NCBI GenBank assembly: GCA_934045905.1 | Contig: OW203764.1 | Location: 26,958,954 to 27,022,953 of the forward strand | DNA: 64,000 nucleotides | Reading direction: 5' to 3' | From: Leuctra nigra | Lineage: Eukaryota; Arthropoda; Insecta; Plecoptera; Leuctridae | In this document: positions 1-12,045 of the stretch, piece after piece | Position numbering within the stretch: position 1 is the stretch's first letter | Layout of the letters: every line of letters begins with the position of its first letter | Program-made: the position numbers and the translations under genes | The notes under the pieces: generated by a model | The model's input: the letters and a program-made list of their open reading frames with translations, nothing else | The model's database searches: none | Told to the model about the DNA's origin: nothing

Positions 1-2439
1 TGAAGATTTCTGCGTCACCGGATCCATAAACTAATAATTTCCATTTTCCGCTCCAAGTTGCTATTTAGTTTCCCACGTCCGTGACTTTCCCGAGGATGAA
101 GTTTACACACACAACATTGTCGTAAGATCGTCTCGCCTTTACAACCTTACAACAATGTTGTAAGACAGTCTTGCCAACTGTCTGGGATGAATAGTCAATC
201 TGTAGAAACACTAACATCGAATCAAAATATCATTTACATTCATATCCGTAACTCCATTCAAGCCGTATTATAATTCGGTGTGTTATTCAAGAAAACAATG
301 TTAAGAGGAGAATCTGTGGACTTTAGTTTGTATTAATTTGGTTTTAGCTCGTTGAAAGACACTAAGAATTGATTATTATTGTTTTTCAAGTGTTTGCAAT
401 ATAATAGATGGTTATTTTTCTATCTTTGAGTCGACTCACCGCGTATTTGTTGAAGTGTTAGGAGTGAATTGCTTAATCGCACATGAAAGTCACTCAAACT
501 CGAAATTCTCATTAGAAAATGGGGATTTATTCAATAAACCAATCCGCACTACGCTTTGCACATGTAAGAAAACACAATATCAAAGCAAGACGTTTGAAAA
601 AATTACATTTCAGTAATAAATATCTCAAGACTCAAATGCAGGCCAGGAAATTGCATGTAATATAAAGTTCTCACCGATTATTATCTTTTGTGGAGAATCA
701 AAGTGAAAATCACACATAGAAAGATGTAAGCGAACCACACTCTTGAATCTGTATAGAAGCTACTTATTTATAGTTGTAGTTACTTGGGCCTTTGATGTCT
801 TACTTGCGGTTGGTTCACGTCTGCTGTCAAAGAGCTCAAGGAAATGAATACGTTTGGGGTGGAAGAGTGAGGAAAGAATTCGTGCTTGTGGGGAAAATAG
901 AATGCGGGATGGAAAACTCACGGCAGTGCTTGTTTTATTCAGAGATTTAGGTGGAATACAAATGCGAATGGAGAGAAAAGATACTGTAGGTATTCTGCTG
1001 TCAGAACCGAATGCGATACAGCAGTTCCAAAATGTCGTTTATTGTGAACTACACAGTGATTTGTACAATCAAAATGCAAACTTCGGAAAGCTCATGAGGT
1101 TTTTGAGTATTCCTGAACAGTTAGTTATTAAGTTTAAAATTTCAAAAACTCTCTCTAACACTTGTTCTTAGAGAGTTCTTGCTATGATACAATATTTTCA
1201 AAATTGAAATTTGCAATTTTCATTCAAGTGCATACAAATTACGACGTATCTACTCCAAATAAAAGTACCTTTTACTGCGTATTTGTACAAGGATAAGATT
1301 GTTTAGAAACACTGACGTATTGTATATAATCGGTATAACGCTACTTTCATTTCATTGTAACTTATTTCATTCGTTTTGTATATCTGACTATGCCAGTAAA
1401 CATCAATAAATCAATCAAATTGAAATAAAATTCTCTACAAATTTCACTGTACATCACTAAATCAGTTCGACGGAATAAAATCGTGTTAGTAAAAACTGTC
1501 GACCGCAAAGCATCTCGGATACAACAATTTCGTATCCCACCTCACACGCATGGCTGCTATATTTAAAGAAGAGCGAAGCAATATTAACGTCTAGCAAGTA
1601 CAACGTAAATGTCAGCATTAAAAGTCAGTTCAGGGCATGGTAAAGATCATCACAGTTCGTAGAAGTTGTCGTGGCAACGGGTCCTGGTCTTCACTCTCTA
1701 ACACCTCGCGAGTAAACGGCGTCGAAAATAGTTCTAGTTATTGTGTGGCATTGAGATCTTATACATTAGTGGAACTAGAGTTAGACTACATTATAATTAG
1801 AGATGGCATGGTAAAATACAGACGTTACTTGTATCTATTAAGTAGTTTATTAAACTGTTACAAAGATGATTGAAATACTACTTGGAAAGTCAGAAAATTT
1901 TGCAAGGAATTAAAACATTATAAATGTTCCTAAAATGTTGAGTGTTTGAAGATAAAAATTAAAAATTGCCCAGAGGTCTTCGCTCTTCTGTTTTGCACAC
2001 ACCCACCCCATTACCACTATGTTTTTTTTTATAAAAGTATGTTTTCACAAAATAAATAATTTCATAGCTACACACCTAACGGTTAATTTAATTAATAAAG
2101 ATGGCCATATTTATTTAAACGAATAATTGCTTTTATGTAAATGCGTAATTGCTAAATTATTTTATTTTGTATACAGTTCATTAGTTTGTGACATTGAGTT
2201 ACGTGAGTGTTTGATATAAATAAATATAAATATATTGATTAAATATATTAAATATAATATAAATAAACTGAGGGAATCAGTAAAAACCATATTTCATACA
2301 TATGCGCACTCATCTGCTTATGAGAAATCCAAGTCGAATGAAGTTAGTCAGTTGTCAAACGTGGATGAAATTCACGGTCTTCTGACCCTATCTTCAAAAT
2401 CGGTAAGTTGCTAACGCAGCTTATATTGGAACACAGCCG
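1..2439. other. Intergenic, no gene seen
   Basis: AT-rich DNA with only short, unrelated open frames (for example 854-1171 and 1637-1873, no domain or neighbouring support). AAATATAAATAT-type low complexity occurs near 2215-2265. A GTTGTAAGA/TTGTCGTAAGA echo at 115-170 is the only local repetition noticed. Confidence 0.6.
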
Positions 2440-2570
2440 CTGCAATGTGAACTGCCTCGGTAGCTCAGCTGGTAGAGCATCTGACTGGATATCGGAAGGT
2501 CGTGAGTTCGAGTCCCACTCGAGGAAAAAACCTTTCACATTGCAGTTGGTATTTATTAATATAATTTTCA
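2440..2570 (+). mobile_element. tRNA-derived SINE, copy 1
   Basis: A tRNA-like body at about 2454-2525 contains a good A box (TAGCTCAGCTGGTAGAGC) and B box (GAGTTCGAGTCCC), the internal promoters of RNA polymerase III. It most resembles Lys or Tyr tRNAs. The anticodon-loop position reads GGA, but there is no long variable arm, so it is not a normal Ser tRNA. The acceptor stem is imperfect. Outside the body, CTGCAATGTGAA and TTCACATTGCAG form a perfect 12-bp outer stem. The tail TTGGTATTTATTA recurs in two other copies, which identifies a dispersed element rather than a tRNA gene. Confidence 0.8.
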
Positions 2571-3411
2571 TTTTACTGAGTTCTTAATTTAATTTTGTAT
2601 GTAACCACCCTCAGCTTGCCTGTAAGTCAAGTGATTCTTCGAGTTGAGTGACAAGAGCAGCTCGGAGGTTATTGGCGATTAGCAGAATCATTAACAATCC
2701 AGTCTGTCCTCTCCGAGTCCTCGGGAACTATCCCTGGTTTGACAAATGATGTGCATGAGATGACAATGACGCATGTGCTGATCATGTGCTGTTCGAGGAA
2801 GAAGCAACTCGCCGTCCTGATCTCGTGGCAGATGTTGACATCGGTGTTCATCTCCAGGTAATTAGTTTATTGAAAGTTGAATATTACATTTAATTCGTTT
2901 GTCACACGTCCAAGTTTGAACTAATAATGATAATGTGTTTTATCACGTCACGAGTCAGGATGTGACTATTTTGTTATTTGTTTCGCAGTTTCTTCTGTCA
3001 ATGAATTCCTTGACCATTCAACAAAAAACATATCTTCAACGTGTTTTGTAGATTATTTGTAATTCAAGTCTTGCAAGATAATCATTATTTACACATTTTT
3101 ACAATAATTTACATACATCAATTTGTAATAATCTATTTCATTCATTTAAATATTTTAAAACTTTGAACTTTTGAAAAGTAATCTTCAAAAAAGTGAACAT
3201 TTTAACTTATTACCGCCATAAGATTTCGAGTTCTGAATTATTAGAAATACTATTTTTCAGGGGTACTATACTATATAGGTACCAATTTTTAAAACAAACA
3301 ATGGTCTTGCCAAAGTAAAGACCATAAACATAAGTACATACAATATAAATACAAATGAACTTTCTGATGAAGCATTGAACACGTGCTGAATATAAGCAAA
3401 CATTTTAGTAA

Positions 3412-3567
3412 GGCCGGGTATTACCAAAGTTAAATTGTGCCGGATTAACTAACTTTTGGATTAAATTCAATTGTTTCAATCATTTTGAAGTATCTGATTG
3501 GCTGTACTGCCAATTTAATATAATATTTAGTTAATCCGGCTCAGATTAACTTTGGTAATACCGGCAC
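3412..3567. mobile_element. Harbinger-like MITE
   Basis: A 156-bp element with inverted ends: GGCCGGGTATTACCAAAG on the left, and TTAACTTTGGTAATACCGG on the right. A second inverted pair (GCCGGATTAACTAA with TTAGTTAATCCGGC) lies just inside. A TAA flanks both sides (3409-3411 and 3568-3570), as expected for PIF/Harbinger targets. It has no coding capacity. Similar termini occur at 33602-33756. Confidence 0.65.
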
Positions 3568-4211
3568 TAACAAAATTAATATTTTTATCGAGATCACAAT
3601 AATGGCATTTCATTTGTCTCACACAATACCTATACATACGACACTGACACTCACTCCTCCGATCATCACTAAAGTAAATCATGTTTATTACTGACAAATG
3701 CGTGTTTTGACATCCGAAGTCATTCATTAAGATCTGTTATGAGTTCCAAATCATCTCGCTAACAGAACACACCGCTACATGTCATCCGACAGTAAATACC
3801 TTTCTAACACATCATTACATAATACTAATTTATAATTACAACCTCGCATCTCACCAAATAATTCCATTAGATTAATAGTAGCACGTGTTGGATTCGTTTT
3901 TGCGTTTCAAGAGTTCAAAATGAATGAGATGAGTTCACCACCGACTTGACAGCTGTACAGTATTTTTACCACGTCTTGGCGTTCAAGAGGGTTAGCGTGG
4001 ATCATGGGGGGTGAGGGGGAGGGGGAGGGAGAGGCCAAATGATGGATGGGCTTAATGAGACACCTTGGTCTCAAACTACTAAGTCTTCTCCACTAAGATG
4101 AGCCGCAGATAGTTGGTGTCTGTAAAGTGCCAATGACGAGACCCGATTGCAAATGAGTTCATTTTAAATGAGTTCATTCAAGAATTTATTTACATGACTT
4201 TAGTTCAAATC

Positions 4212-4640
4212 CAATCAATCTACTCTGACGCTCAGATGACGCCCTGTGTAACGCGTTGATAAGCGAGCCATCGTATTGTATGTGAATTAAATGCGTATGA
4301 AAGTTGCTGCCTCCATACCTTGAAAAGCAGTGATAATTTCATTGAAATTCTTATAACAAAATTTAACAAAATATTTCAAAGTAAAATTACATGTTACTGA
4401 AACATCAATAACTCTTGAAGTTCTGAATCTATTTGTCTAAAAAGATTAAAACCTCCTAAAATGTTGGTCCCATTTGATCGGTCAAACCGTTCCGTTTTCA
4501 ATTTTCAACCAATCACGATTTTGTAAAAATTCAATCTGCAACAATCTAGTTGGTTTTACATGCGTGCAAAATTTCAGCTCGATCGGGAAAACGGTGTGAC
4601 CTGTACAACGGCAGTAACAGAAAAAACACATTCATGCCAA
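4212..4640 (-). mobile_element. Family-H repeat, degraded copy A
   Basis: Read on the minus strand this matches the family seen intact at 44282 and 53431. It includes the 3' region GGCTCGCTTATCAACGCG, an internal AATTGAACC-type block and the opening poly-T-like tract (AAAAAACACA on plus). Similarity is patchy, so the copy is old and internally reduced. Confidence 0.5.
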
Positions 4641-5415
4641 AAGAATGGATAGCAAAATTCTTGCAAAATTGTCCGGATCCATTACTTCGTTTGATCAGTA
4701 ATGCGAAGGAACACACAAACTAAAAACAAGAGAAACCGAAAGGAAGGAGTTCGGGCAATAACTTTCAACCTTAGTTTTAAACGATTTCCTGTGTGAGCTA
4801 CGACCACCTCCACCTCCACTCTCATAGACCCTTCTAATTCGTCTTGTCAACATTACAATTATAGACACAAAATGACTATTGATTGAGGTCCAAACAATTC
4901 AGTCTTCGACTTAAACTTGAATCTTAATTAATAGGAATTATACCGTCACTTGAAGTTGAATATGGTTTGGTATATCAACACTGTAACTGGACAACCTGCT
5001 AAATCTTTTACACCCTAAAGATAATTTTGACCCTAAAATTGAAAAAAATCAAGATAATATATTAAGTCGCAACACGTGTGATTTCACCGATGTATTTGAA
5101 AGTTTCTTCATTGAGATGTTTTGGAAGGTTTGGTGACAGGTGTGGCATAGTCTGTACAGCGAAATTATTGTAATCAATACAAATGTTGGAACAATGTTCA
5201 AACTTCAAAAAAAAAACAAGTACGAAAATAATCGGACACATGCTCTTCTATCCTAATAAATGTTTGAGTAGCTAATGTGCTCGCGGTTTCTCACTCCTTA
5301 AATCTTATAATTTGTCCCAATTCCCTCGTCGACCACATAAAACAACATTCTCTAATTCAAAGCGACTCGTCGTCGTTACAAACGCGTCGCTTCGTTTGCC
5401 CCAACAATCCGCGTC

Positions 5416-5537
5416 GTCGGCGTCGGCGTCGTTTTGAAGCGTCGCCTCGCGCCACGCTCGATGAGACAAACAAATCTGCCGCTCGGCGTGGACAGGTGGA
5501 CGTCGAGGCGACGCTTCAAACCGACGCCGACGCCGAC
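5416..5537. repeat. GC-rich inverted repeat
   Basis: Two 34-bp arms (5416-5449 and 5504-5537), built from GTCGGCGTCGGCGTCG and GAAGCGTCGCCTCG, are complementary except at one base, with a 54-bp loop. The block is very CG-rich compared with its AT-rich surroundings. It generates open frames on both strands (5277-5603 and 5376-5570) with Arg- and Asp-rich translations that look compositional, not coding. Confidence 0.6.
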
Positions 5538-5863
5538 AAGCACGACTTTGTTACGCCGTTTTGTCGACACTTGAAGACCCCGATTTATCTTTCCAGTTAC
5601 TAAATTATCTTCTATGTTGGTTTAATTGAGCGAACGAATTTCATGTGACAGTCTGACATTTTACCGATGAAGTTCTTATTGAATTAGGACAGATTAAAAC
5701 GAGGTTGCTTAACTTGTGCCGGTAACCTGTTCAATAGATCCCAAGAAAGCATACCTAAACTATCGAAAAGATTTTAACAATGTTAAATGACATATTGAGG
5801 GGCCGCGTCTATAAACCATCTATAACTTTGCTCGCGCAACGAAAGCCATAGGTACTTGAATTT

Positions 5864-6109
5864 CAGGAGCTGGATTCACAAATGGTTTTAAGCCTTATTC
5901 CGGCATAACTTTATGCTGGTATAGCATTGTAACTCCCGATAACTCTATTACCATGATATTTCCATGTTACAACTGTGTATTTTATGGTTATAAATGGCTA
6001 TTTGTACAATAAAATTCATAAATATATGCCGGTAAAACATGCTAATAGCTAATATTGATATTCGATTTTTCGGTCATAAAGTTATACTTCTTTGTGAATC
6101 CAGCCCCTG
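5864..6109. mobile_element. MITE with CAGGAGCTGG ends
   Basis: A 246-bp element with inverted termini CAGGAGCTGGATTCACAAA and TTTGTGAATCCAGCCCCTG, 18 of 19 positions pairing. The interior is AT-rich, with further imperfect pairing (GCCTTATTCCGGCATAAC). No target duplication was convincing. The ends suggest hAT or a related group. Confidence 0.6.
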
Positions 6110-6304
6110 ATATTTTCTTATATTCTTATCTTTCTTATATTTTTCGTATGGATATAGCCTATATTGTTTTCTATACCAAAAATATACAAATTAAATTACC
6201 TACACAACATTGAGAGCCCCATGGCTTGCTCCGAGTGAGCAATGTTAGCAAATTTATCGGCGCCGGCCCCTCATTTCAATTGTGTGTGGGGGGGGGGGGG
6301 GGGG

Positions 6305-9300
6305 CTCTCTTCTCAGTATATTATGTGGCATTAAACCCTTAGATTTGTTAAATTTTACTCATTTTCAAGTATTTTAATGAGATTTGAATAAAGTTCAAAC
6401 TAAAATATTTTTTCCAATTTCAGCTGTGATTTTTCATTTGCATACACTAAAATAACATAGGCCGAAAATGCCATGTTGTTGCTTACAGTAAAAGTGTTTG
6501 GTCTGCTCCTCAGTTTATTAGGCATTTACGGTATGTTGAGTGAGTGTGAGTGTACAGTACGACTTGGCTGGGTGGAGCGACCGCTCCACTAGATTATACA
6601 AGGATTCAAAAAGTTCATAGATCAGGCAAATTACACAATTCTCAGATTATTATGATAAAATGTATAGTAGGTAACGAGCCAACACCCAATGAACACATCC
6701 TCTGGCTTCCCCAGATTTTAAAAAAACAATTAGGTTATCATTGATTTAGTCATATCAAATATCCATGTAGACTCAATAATATAAAATAATGCACGAAGTG
6801 ACATCTGAATTCTGTAAAAAAATACAATGTGTCATAAAATCAGTCCGCGACGAAGGATAATGCCCATCAGCAAAATTCATACGAAAACAAACGTTAATTT
6901 ATTATTTTCGTTCAGTTTTAATAAATTGAACATATAAAAAATATGTTGCAGTAGATACATTACTGGAAGTCAGATTCAGAATAATATTATTATAAAAATT
7001 ACAAGAGAATCTGTTATTGAATACAAACGCGAATGATAAAATTGTTGGTTTTAGGATGGTTGGTGAAAAAAATCCGTTGTTGAGCAAATACACCAGCGGC
7101 TTAATTCTTAGTACAAAAACATTATTTCGAAAAATTAAAAAACAAGAGAAATTCATCAGTTTACACGAGGTTTTAGGAAGACAATGTCCATACAAACCTC
7201 ACCAGAATACACGATTTGTGGACGAATTGATTGTGTTATCATAGTGAGTGTAGGTAATCATAATATTGATTAAGTTTCTGATGTTCAAAGGGAATAGAAC
7301 CATAAGATTTAAAGAACAATAATACTTGTATCCGTTTTCGATCATAACACAACGGTGAAATAATTGCTGCTTTTACTTTGAGATAGAGATGTTCATTTTC
7401 TCGATTTTTATTGCAAACTTTTGAATCGTGTAATCAAGCTCTCATTTTAAATTTGACTGCATAAAGTCAATAATTACAGATATTTAAGTCCCTGACAACT
7501 CCTGTCACCAACAACTAAGATGGATGATCGCAGAATTGCTGGTTTCTGAGCTCACTTCTCATTGAAATGGACTTCGTGCCTTCTACCACTGATACAGTTA
7601 CTGATTTTTGAGAGGGCATTTGATTTGTTATTCATCATCACTTAATCGATTCGGAAGTCTAGCCAATTTAATAACAATATTAATTACTGGAAACCTGTTC
7701 AGTTTGATTCAATCCAACCCAAACACAAAGCTGTCTACCAAGGCTCTGGTTAATTAGTGTAATTGTTAAATTATCTCTATTGAAACCCAATTATCCAGAG
7801 ACAATTAGAGCGACTGTGCATGTGTTTACGTTTCATGTTATTGTTCGAGAATGCAACAGAATTGGTGCCATGCGCCAGGTAAATAATCAAATCGTTGCAA
7901 AGTAAACACTGCAAGCAGATTAACTCTGATCTAATAATATAATTATATAAAAATAACACAAAACAGTTTATTATTGACGATTAGTGAGCGTTAATTGTTG
8001 ATCGAGTAGAAATGATTGTATATGTGCTGAAACTTTTCAGTTGCCAATAAGATGAGGATTACTGACTCGATTGTGTTACAGGCTAAGAAGGGAAATTATT
8101 ACAAAATGTAAGCTGATTAGATAATTGACTATACAGCTATTTATATAGGAGATCGCTGTAAAAAGTCGGTTCTAATTTATATGTTTTACCAAATACATTA
8201 TTATATAACCATGTGGTTATGTTTTACTTAAAATGTATACTTAAACATATACAAAATTATAGGTGTTGATAGTAGCAAGATATATCCCTTATTAATTCCA
8301 CCATCTGTATAGTGGAATCTCATTAGAAAAACACATCGATTTACCTCAATTTATAAGTTAAATGTGACCCGTCAACGTGCCAACATAATGTCCGCACTTG
8401 CAGGAAGAACTTCAATGTTTTGCATTTATACCTAATAGATGCTAATAGTCTATGGACATGCAAACAGGCGCAAACGATAGATCAAAGTTGTGTAACAGTA
8501 TTTTTTTTTAACCCTCTGCCAAATTTGCACGTTGATTATGCACTCAACGTCCATGGCAAGAAACAAACAATGACATTCTTAGAAAAATCATTAAAGAACT
8601 TTTAAACATAACGCTGATTTAGAAGAGCATTAAAAAATTGGTCCTAAGTATAATTTAATTCCGTCAAAATTAATGTTTTTATCAATAGTATCTTTTATCA
8701 TGTTCATTGTTCACTCAAATGAAGTACGGTCGATTAAAAATGTCTACATGACCTGGTACTATTATAATATATTATTATTCATTAGTATCACTCACCTAAT
8801 CATGCTGTCTGCAATGTCGACATTCCTTCCACGTAGCTACGATGTCTCGCTCTTTACGACCTACCCCAATCGTCACTAGGTTAACTTTTATGAATGCCAT
8901 GTAGTGGTCGGTTACCATAACACCATAATATTATTTAAGATCATCGGATTGTTGTTTGAGCAGCAATTAGTTTGTTTGTAGAAGAAGCAGCGCTGTGTTT
9001 TCAGACCAAACATCTCATACCAACACCACTAGAGCTTGTTAGCTTGCTACTTAGACATACATATACGTGCGCCAAAAAGTTCAGTTGAAAGAGTCAATAA
9101 TAATATTATTATTTGGTGAGCCAAATTGTTGTAATGCTAAACGGCGTGGAACGTTTCAAATGAGGCGGAAATTGTTGTAAATGTTGAAGAATTATTTGAG
9201 TGGCGTTTGCTCGTGCGTGGCTGATATGTGTGACAGTTCACATGCTCTGCTTTGATAACAAAAAGGTAATTATATCCAATCATTACATTTTACAACTAGA

Positions 9301-10025
9301 TCTGTACATATGGTTATGGATGCCGTTAAATTTGAGTTCAAATTTTGTTTGCACTGAGTGACTACTGACTTGGCGGGTGTGGTGCGGCCGCCTAATTTGT
9401 TTTCCAAACTCATCTAGAAAAACTGAAACACTGGACAGCGAGGCATTTTCGTTTATACTTATTTTCTTTTGATATTTTGAATGTCAATGGTTTGTTTAAC
9501 AAATATTATACCTACTCTTTGATATAATTTAAAAATTTAGAATTGAAATGGAAAAATATAAATGATTTGTATACCTAGTTTTTTAACAACTAAATAAATG
9601 TCACATGATCATACTGTAGTAGAGGTGCGTACATTGTAAACAGTAATTTCAAGCATAATACGTATTTATTGAAAAATTGTTATAAGGTACCTAATAGGGA
9701 AAGATATCTTTTATTATGATAATAAAATACTCTTATTATTCTTTGCCACGTGGCCACTGTTTAATTAAAATACTAGACAATTTAAAAGAACAAACATGAA
9801 GTGGAAAGTGTGTGAGCGTACATTCAAAACTAAACTAATTGTCGTTATATCGTTGGTATTATTATTGATGATGATGATGCTGATGATGTGGTGGGCAGGT
9901 ACATTATGAAGTGAAATACTGATAAAAAAAAATCAAACGTTTAGTAACATATATTTCTCTTCTTTTGATGATTTATGGTAAAATATATAATAGTTATATA
10001 GTAATAGTAATCATTTTAGTACTTT
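6305..10025. other. Intergenic, no gene seen
   Basis: AT-rich sequence with many stops in all frames. The only simple repeat is an ATGATGATG-rich stretch at about 9868-9892. Open frames at 6550-7244 and 8420-8879 are short, overlap each other on opposite strands and show no recognisable motif. Confidence 0.6.
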
Positions 10026-10184
10026 GCACTGGGATCGTATAACTTTTGTCAACAGTCGATCGACATCTCTTATGGGAGAATAACATTGACACGTCATAGT
10101 CGATCGACTACAAAGTCGAGTCAATGCTAATCTCTCATAAGAGTTGTCGATCGTTTGCCGAACAAAGTTATACGATCGCAGTGC
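10026..10184. mobile_element. Foldback MITE-like element
   Basis: A 159-bp imperfect palindrome. The left arm begins GCACTGGGATCGTATAAC and the right arm ends GTTATACGATCGCAGTGC. Inner pairs include CAGTCGATCGAC with GTTGTCGATCG, and CTCTTATGGGAGA with TCTCTCATAAGAG. The open frame at 10011-10277 spans it and is not supported. Confidence 0.55.
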
Positions 10185-11931
10185 TGCTTCAGGAAAATAA
10201 ATACATTTTAAAAACCAATTTATAGGTACTAAAAGAATTTTTGATTGTGTTTTGTACTCAAGACTATACAAATTCAAACAAATATTTCCCGTATATTTCG
10301 AGATAAAAAGTTGAACACTAACGTCTACTTATACACAAATCGACTTCAGCACGGACTCTAGACCCTATGAAACTGCATCCGTCCAACTAAAGGGGTGGAG
10401 TTTTAGAAATTCTCTCCTGATTTGCATATGAAACGACTAAGAGATGAGGTTTGTGAATCGCGCCGCAAAGCTCTCTAGGTGTATGTTATCTCCGTCAGCC
10501 AGTGTGTTGATGCACAGAACACCCTGACAGGGCGATTGTCATGCCTCGAACACAATCGGAATTAGTCCCGCGAATTTGCATGAATTTCATTATCACACTG
10601 GAAGAATGCAGTTCCCATTGTGATTCATCAGTTTCATCAATACGGATGCATTAATTTCAGTTCTGGAACAAAATTACATGAATTTATTGCTATTGAAATA
10701 TCGTATGATTGTAATGAGTAGGTATTTCAATTGTTAATGACAATTATGTAAAGTTTGATGGGGAAAATACATTCATTCACATCATTTTATATTAGTCCTG
10801 ATCATTTGAATTGTGTTATAATAGGTTGTGACAAGTTACCAATGACAACAACGTTACAAACTATGATATAAATTAATTATGCCATGACAATAAATATCGT
10901 TCATAATTTGTAATTCTTTCGAATTTCGTCCCTAATATTTTAAATGCCCTGCAGCCCAATATTTCGTCTTGTTTTTATAACTTTTAAGTAAAAAATGAAA
11001 CATGACTGATGCTTTTGAAAATTAATGGGTTCTAGATAAAACAAAACAGAAGTTGAATTTCAAAATAATCACATTTTCACAAAGTTATATGGCCCGAGCA
11101 GAAAATGTCAAATCCCTTGTTTATACCTCGTAGTTTTGATATCTCTTGCATGGTGTGGCAAGTTAAAAATAGCCCTATGTTTGCCGCATGTACGTCTAGC
11201 GGATTGATTTGTATTCCTGGAATGTGTAATAACGTCTGTGTGACGAGACGAACCCGGTGGTTCCAGGAACCTGTGCAATGTCACACGGGAACTGGGAGCG
11301 TGGGGGAGCGAGGGACCAAGAGCAATTGTTTACATGAGGGAAGCTGTAAATTACAACGCCGTGTAAAGCTTGCTGCCTGCAATGAGATGTACCACCAGGA
11401 GTTTACAGAGTGTAAAGCAAGAACCAATGTAGAGGGACAATCCAGTGGTGGACTAAGATATGGTCCAGGATGATCTGAGTCAAGAGGCCCGTAGTTTGTA
11501 AATGTGTTTGCAAATAAAAAATGGGTTTGCGGTATAGTACGTAATTTTTTCTTGAAACTTTTAAATGGAAATCAAAATTGACCATGGGGAAAATATAGCT
11601 GAATTACTAATTTAAACTTTTAAAAATCAAATACAATACAGAATTGTAACATACATACACTGTAAAAATGAAAACTGACATTTGACATGTAAGTTAGTGG
11701 ATCGCCCGGTTCTTTCTCACCGCATTTGATGTATAAAATTACATTTTATTTCAGGGTAAATTTTCAAACTAATGAAAAGAAATGAAATGGAAATGTGAAC
11801 TTTAGAAAGTAGATTCACACATTACACACACAGTAGACAATCTACACACAATCTACACACAGTATAGATTTGTTTCATTACATTTTGGTTATAAACAATA
11901 ATTTGGGAGGATAAAGAAACATGATTTGTTT
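10185..11931. other. Intergenic, no gene seen
   Basis: Contains a Cys-containing 122-codon open frame at 11105-11473 in slightly more GC-rich DNA. No signal peptide, domain or repeat supports it, so it is not called as a gene. The rest is AT-rich. An ACACACAGTAGACAATCTACACACA stutter lies at about 11823-11862. Confidence 0.5.
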
Positions 11932-12045
11932 TAATAAATACCAACTGCAATATGAACAGATTTTCCTCGGGTGGGACTCGAACCCACGACCGTCCGATAT
12001 CCAGTCAGATGCTCTACCAGCTGAGCTACCGAGGCAGTTCATATT
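11932..12045 (-). mobile_element. tRNA-derived SINE, copy 2
   Basis: Same family as 2440-2570 in opposite orientation: the complement carries the tRNA-like A and B boxes and the tail TTGGTATTTATTA. The acceptor pairing CCTCGG with CCGAGG is intact here. The outer stem is ATATGAA with TTCATAT; relative to copy 1 a G-C pair has become A-T on both arms. No gene surrounds it. Confidence 0.8.

Noticed and set aside
2454..2525. Functional tRNA gene
   Set aside because: The acceptor stem is imperfect, the anticodon position conflicts with the arm structure, and two further copies share extra 5' and 3' sequence. A SINE explains all of this.
5277..5603. 108-codon frame rich in Arg and Asp
   Set aside because: It spans a GC-rich inverted repeat. 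The opposite strand is open as well, which is expected of such composition.
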